From Trichobilharzia szidati (Eukaryota; Platyhelminthes; Trematoda; Strigeidida; Schistosomatidae), in contig OX235279.1 in the NCBI GenBank assembly GCA_944472155.2, forward strand, positions 148,760,199-148,824,198: a stretch of 64,000 nt of DNA, in the 5' to 3' direction. Made by a program: the position numbers and the translations under genes. The notes below the pieces were generated by a model, which saw nothing but the letters and a program-made list of their open reading frames with translations, was not told where the DNA came from and did no database searches. This document shows, one piece after another, positions 60,416 through 64,000 of this stretch. The number at the start of each line of letters is the position of its first letter. Positions within the stretch are counted from its first letter, which is position 1.

Positions 60416-60803
60416 TGTAACAACAGAAGACAAGGGCCAGGCAACATATCGTTTATTAAGGAAATTAAAGCATATTTATATATTTTCATGTACATTATTA
60501 TAGTTTAGTTAAGCAAACAAACACAGTCTTTTGATTGGTTGTCTCTCACTTAAAGTTAATCTTCCATCTCTTTGTGGCTGTTTCTTGAATGTCAGATCAT
60601 CTATATGTTAACTGTATCCGCCTACGCAAAGTCTGCTGTGGTCGGTTTTGAATCAGTCTTGTTCATATTTTCTCACGACCAATCTTGAGAACGTAAACAT
60701 TGACGTCAATTACTGTCTACCAATTTGGCTAGTAGACAGCTCTCACCACACTCGTGCCCCCATCAAAGACTTGCGACTGAAGTTGGTTCGGTTTTCTTGG
60801 TTC

Positions 60804-61148
60804 TTAGGGCTTTGCTCTTTTGTCTTGCTGTCTGGAATCTCGGCACTTGCGAATGTTCACCTGTTTCTCTGTGTTTACCATTGCGATTGTGTCTGCGTAA
60901 CCCCATCTCAACGTGACCATATGTGGTCCTTCCCACTTTGGAAACTGTTTGCCTGACCCTGTCGCACATTCGTAGGTATTTCGCCTCACACTTTCATATG
61001 CTGCTTTCTCCCGACCTCCCAGCAGCATCCCAAGTAGCAGCCTCATTGCTGACAGATCTTGAACGCCACTCAACTGCGAAGAAGCCTCGAAGTCCTGCCC
61101 GAAGATCCACATGTCTCCATCAAAAACTGCAGGGCATAGGCTTTCCAT
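60804..61148 (-). pseudogene. Possible gag start of the LTR element
   Basis: A 114-codon ORF starts 25 bp from the 5' LTR on the minus strand with MESLCPAVFDGD and contains LLLGMLLGGREKAAYESVRR. The FDGD motif and the following helical segment are reminiscent of LTR-retrotransposon Gag N-termini. The ORF is cut off by the internal deletion near 60804. I infer Gag mainly from its position after LTR and primer-binding site. Confidence 0.45.
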
Positions 61149-61429
61149 TTGTCGGTAGGCAGCGACACCAAATGTAACAACAGAAGACCAGGGACAGGCA
61201 ACAGATCATCTATATGTTAACTGTATCCGCCTACGCAAAGTCTGCTGTGGTCGCTTTTGAATCAGTCTTTGTTCCTATTTTCTCATGACCAATCTTGAGA
61301 ACGCAAACATTGACGTAAATTACTGTCTACCAATTTGGCTAGTAGACAGCTCTCACCACAATGGTATAGCTACTAGTAAAACTGACACTAATAATTGAGT
61401 GTTGCTTTGCAAGGCTTTGATTGGTTATG

Positions 61430-61660
61430 GCTTTGATCACCATCTTTGATCACTGTTTAGTTCTAGTATCGGAGTTTCAATAATTATGGACCTACAGGGG
61501 TTCGAACCATAGGCCTTCTAATTATAAGACGAGTTCGTTGACCATTCAGCTACTGGGAAGCAGACGTAAAGGTTCATGAACTCCAAGTTCTGTCGCAAAA
61601 CTGCCCACTACTCCCTGGTTTTCTAATGATCCTCCAACTGATGTCAGCTCGTGATCAAAA
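61430..61660. mobile_element. Decayed fold-back tRNA-like repeat
   Basis: The ends CTTTGATCAC and GTGATCAAAA are inverted. Inside are an antisense tRNA-like region (box B-like GGGGTTCGAACCATAGG) and, at the right, the family end CCAACTGATGTCAGCTC. The hammerhead-like cores are mostly lost. Confidence 0.65.
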
Positions 61661-61789
61661 CTGTAATTAATATATGACTACTAGATTTCAATAAATGCTA
61701 ATAATATAAATGATAATCACACGGAAACCAGTGTTATTTAATTTTCAATATAATGCAAGCACATATACATATTAAACAGTAGAATTTCT

Positions 61790-62520
61790 CAAATGAATGG
61801 AAGTTACTGAATTAGTTGTGTTCTGTGAGCTAGTTGATTCAACAACGAAGTTTTCGTCGTCCTTCTAGACAACATCCCCCTTCAGAGCAGGTTTTATTAT
61901 AAAATGAACTTATTTGAATTCATCATGAATGATGTAATTGTATCTCCTGACGGCCACTGTCGTGAATGGTTGTTAATATACGTCTCTATTGATCCTTTTT
62001 ATTGAGCTGGAATCCGAGGTTTCTTGTCACGTAATTTACTTTTTATTAGCTGGTAAATTTGATCTATAATAATGTGTTTGCTAATCGCTGGCTGATTCAC
62101 CTGAGTACCAGGCTTCTAGGAATTTTCTGGCAGTATTTCTGGTGTTTCATCTGTTTAAAATTTTTACATTATCTTAATCAAATTGGTATCCACAATAATC
62201 CACACGCATTGATACAAAAGAATGTATATCATGTCATTTTACAGCCGATTTGTGTTCTTGGACTGGGTTCGTAGAGGACAAGAAGGTTCGAATTCCAAGT
62301 CAGTAAAAATTTGGTCAATAAAGACTTAAATTAACAACCAGTCACAACGGTGGTTGCCAGGAGATACAATTACATCATTCATAGGGAATCTAAATAAATT
62401 CATTTTGCACTAAAACCTGCACTGAAGAGGGATGCCGTCTAGAAGGACGACGAAAGCTCCGCAATGAATTCATCAACCAGCTCAGAGAACAAAACTAATT
62501 CAATATCATTCACCTGAGCT
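61790..62520. repeat. Inverted repeat, ~210-bp arms
   Basis: 61797-62010 and about 62305-62515 are inverse copies (for example TCGTCGTCCTTCTAGAC against GTCTAGAAGGACGACGA, and GAATGATGTAATTGTATCTCCTG against its complement) at roughly 80% identity. The spacer of about 290 bp includes a 71-codon ORF without a domain. It may be a fold-back DNA element or an old inverted duplication. Confidence 0.75.
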
Positions 62521-63739
62521 ACAAATCTTCTCCATTATTTGAATGAATGTTACTCACAGCCTTTTATTAAATCAGTGGTTGTCAGAACAAATTCTTTAAT
62601 CACCACCTATACTTTACTCATCATTCGATTCGAAATTGATTTAGGTGTTTTCAGAGATGTTCATCAACACTCCTTTGTTAAGCCTAAAATATTCTGAAAG
62701 CAATAACCAGGAGGATTTTTTATTGTTATGAGTGACAGTGAACGGTTTTATTGAAATTTTACTGTCCGAAACTCTGTCGTAAGTATGTCCCAAGATAATG
62801 TTTATTAATTTTCTACAATCTATGGCAATTCCATAAAAAGTTCCCTGGACCTATATATATAGTGATTATCAGAAAGAAGAGTAAGCATTAAGGAGGCAGC
62901 GTGCGTTCACGTTACCCATCTAAATATAAATTTCATACTTTTAATTACTTTTTATATTAGTTTTATGTACCGTGTGATTATCGCTGACTGAAAGTGACCA
63001 TCCCTTTGCGCTAAACAGCCGCAAAAAGTCCTAGTAACCAGTGTAATTAATGAAGTCCTCATAAAATGGAACTATGTCAAAAAGAATAACAGCTATCAGA
63101 AGAAATAAACCATTTTCGTAGAAAATACCACCCTCCAATTATTATTTTCATCTTATAACAGCAACACTTCAGCACAGTACAGCTGGAACATAAACACTCT
63201 CAACCAACATGTAAAGATTACCACCGTCAGTCAGGCTAGGTCAACCCACTATCCAAGGAGTTCACAGTTTCCTACAATTTCGACACAACGACAGAAACCC
63301 CCCACCTTTCCACAATAAGCTGACATGCCAACATGTCATCAACAGGCACTCTTTCTGCCTTAAGTCTTTAACCAACCAAGCTTTCAAATGGAAAGGAAAA
63401 CAGGTCTTTCAGTTTGAGGCTTTCTTGAGCACTGGAATGTAAAAAGGTGCCAGTTATGATGTGCTTTTATAAAAACGGGCAACTTAGCGGTATCAGTCTT
63501 CAACAACGAAGATGAATGTAGCTAATATCTTAGGAGGCTATTGGATAATGGTGGCTAGCAGTGGAATCCAGGAAGTATGTTTCCAGCTGTCGTGGCATCT
63601 GCATTCCTGCTGAAACTCAAACCATGAAATTACTGAGACTATCACTATCTGTTTCTGTAAAGTTCTAAACAAAGACTGTCAGTTTAACATTATCCTGGTC
63701 ATTCCTCGTATTCTTCTTTTTGTTAATATAATTAATGTT
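62521..63739. other. DNA upstream of the transporter exon
   Basis: Probably 5' flanking or intronic sequence of the acetylcholine transporter gene. No exon could be recognised. Confidence 0.4.
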
Positions 63740-63754
63740 ATTATTCTCTTTCAG
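63740..63754 (+). promoter_or_regulatory. Splice acceptor before the transporter start codon
   Basis: A pyrimidine-rich stretch ATTATTCTCTTTCAG ends 7 nt before ATG 63762. It could receive a 5' UTR exon by normal splicing or a spliced leader by trans-splicing; flatworms do both. Confidence 0.7.
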
Positions 63755-63761
63755 AAAAATC

Positions 63762-64000
63762 ATGACAAATTTCCAGACTTATAAAGAAACATTTATGTCA
63801 AAAATCAATGAACCGAATTCGCAACGTCGAATGGTTCTTTTTGTTGTCTGCATAGCATTACTATTGGATAATATGCTATACATGGTGATTGTACCAATTA
63901 TCCCTGATTATCTTCAAAATCTACGTGCAATGGATACAAAACAAATCTACTGGACCAATGGTACATATACAGAAAGACTGAAGGACAATAACTTTGTGTT
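63762..64000 (+). CDS. Vesicular acetylcholine transporter, first coding exon (partial)
   Basis: Loads acetylcholine into synaptic vesicles by proton exchange (SLC18 family, 12 membrane segments). The 79 codons visible start at ATG 63762, just after a splice acceptor, and run open off the window edge. Residues 1-23 are a polar cytoplasmic N-terminus ending NSQRR. Residues 24-48 form the first membrane segment, with [19 protein letters not shown], including the conserved Asp36. The [12 protein letters not shown] string is typical of VAChT; monoamine transporters of the family instead have LDNMLLTVVVP. Residues 49-79 start the first luminal loop, with an N-glycosylation sequon at Asn66 (NGT). 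In many animals this gene sits within the first intron of choline acetyltransferase; that exon is not recognisable here. Confidence 0.88.
   Translation, partial: MTNFQTYKETFMSKINEPNSQRRMVLFVVCIALLLDNMLYMVIVPIIPDYLQNLRAMDTKQIYWTNGTYTERLKDNNFV

Larger units (their letters stand above)
60257..61360 (-). mobile_element. Internally deleted LTR retrotransposon
   Basis: LTR copies at 60416-60750 (335 bp) and 61173-61360 (188 bp, internal deletion) begin TGTGGTGAGAGC and end TGTTGTTACA on the minus strand. Two bases inside the 5' LTR, TGGTGTCGCTGCCTACC (61154-61170, minus) has the TGG start of a tRNA primer-binding site. A third 26-bp copy of the LTR end lies at 60257-60282, and ATGG flanks the whole (60253-60256 and 61361-61364), as expected for a short target duplication. 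Only about 420 bp of internal sequence remain, so the element is non-autonomous. Confidence 0.75.

Noticed and set aside
60648..60956. Plus-strand ORFs of ~100 codons at 60.6-61.2 kb as host genes
   Set aside because: They lie across the LTR and the antisense of the gag-like region and have no domain.
1..64000. CRISPR arrays, operons, bacterial-type promoters
   Set aside because: The sequence is eukaryotic with splice signals and retroelements; no regularly spaced repeat array was seen.

Overview
The window looks like nuclear DNA of a parasitic flatworm, most likely a schistosome blood fluke. It is AT-rich and intron/intergenic in character. It is packed with retroelements of types known from schistosomes: RTE-clade and CR1-like LINEs, Penelope-like remnants, tRNA-headed SINEs, and tRNA-like repeats with a hammerhead-like motif. 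The only host gene I can name is at the right edge: the first coding exon of a vesicular acetylcholine transporter (63762-64000, +). Almost everything else is mobile DNA or unassigned non-coding sequence.

Layout. 1-5.8 kb: unassigned DNA with one complete antisense SINE (511-742, 9-bp target duplication) and one tRNA-like head. 5.84-10.66 kb: a CR1-like LINE with two intact ORFs. ORF2 has no AUG before its endonuclease domain, and its frame opens just upstream of a canonical -1 slippery heptamer (A AAT TTT, 7465-7471) inside ORF1. 10.7-20.3 kb: unassigned DNA with an (ATT)n tract, a weak exon candidate, a SINE with a 14-bp target duplication, and an RTE fragment. 20.3-33.9 kb: a very large imperfect palindrome (arms about 6 kb, spacer about 1.7 kb). 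Both arms carry mirrored copies of a LINE RT fragment, an RTE-derived body and a fold-back repeat; the spacer holds an RTE piece that keeps its 5' end but has lost its 3' end. 33.9-37.3 kb: Penelope-like remnants and a sense SINE. 40,855-44,092: a full-length RTE element on the minus strand with an 11-bp target duplication, broken by a 4-bp insertion exactly in the FADD catalytic box and by a later frameshift. 44,256-44,862: a fold-back element with perfect 253-bp arms. 47.4-48.6 kb: a third copy of a repeat found at the palindrome centre. 50.5-62.5 kb: a MITE-like element, another SINE, two more fold-back copies, an internally deleted LTR retrotransposon (60,257-61,360) and a further inverted repeat.

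How the parts relate. The SINEs are composites: a tRNA-like Pol III head, a piece matching the 5' UTR of the RTE element, and a tail matching its 3' end. That implies they use the RTE machinery, so the full-length RTE and the SINEs here are a LINE/SINE partnership in one window. The second tRNA-like family is different: its copies are bracketed by inverted ends, each carrying a hammerhead-like core. All alignments were made by eye; identities are estimates, and family names are tentative.
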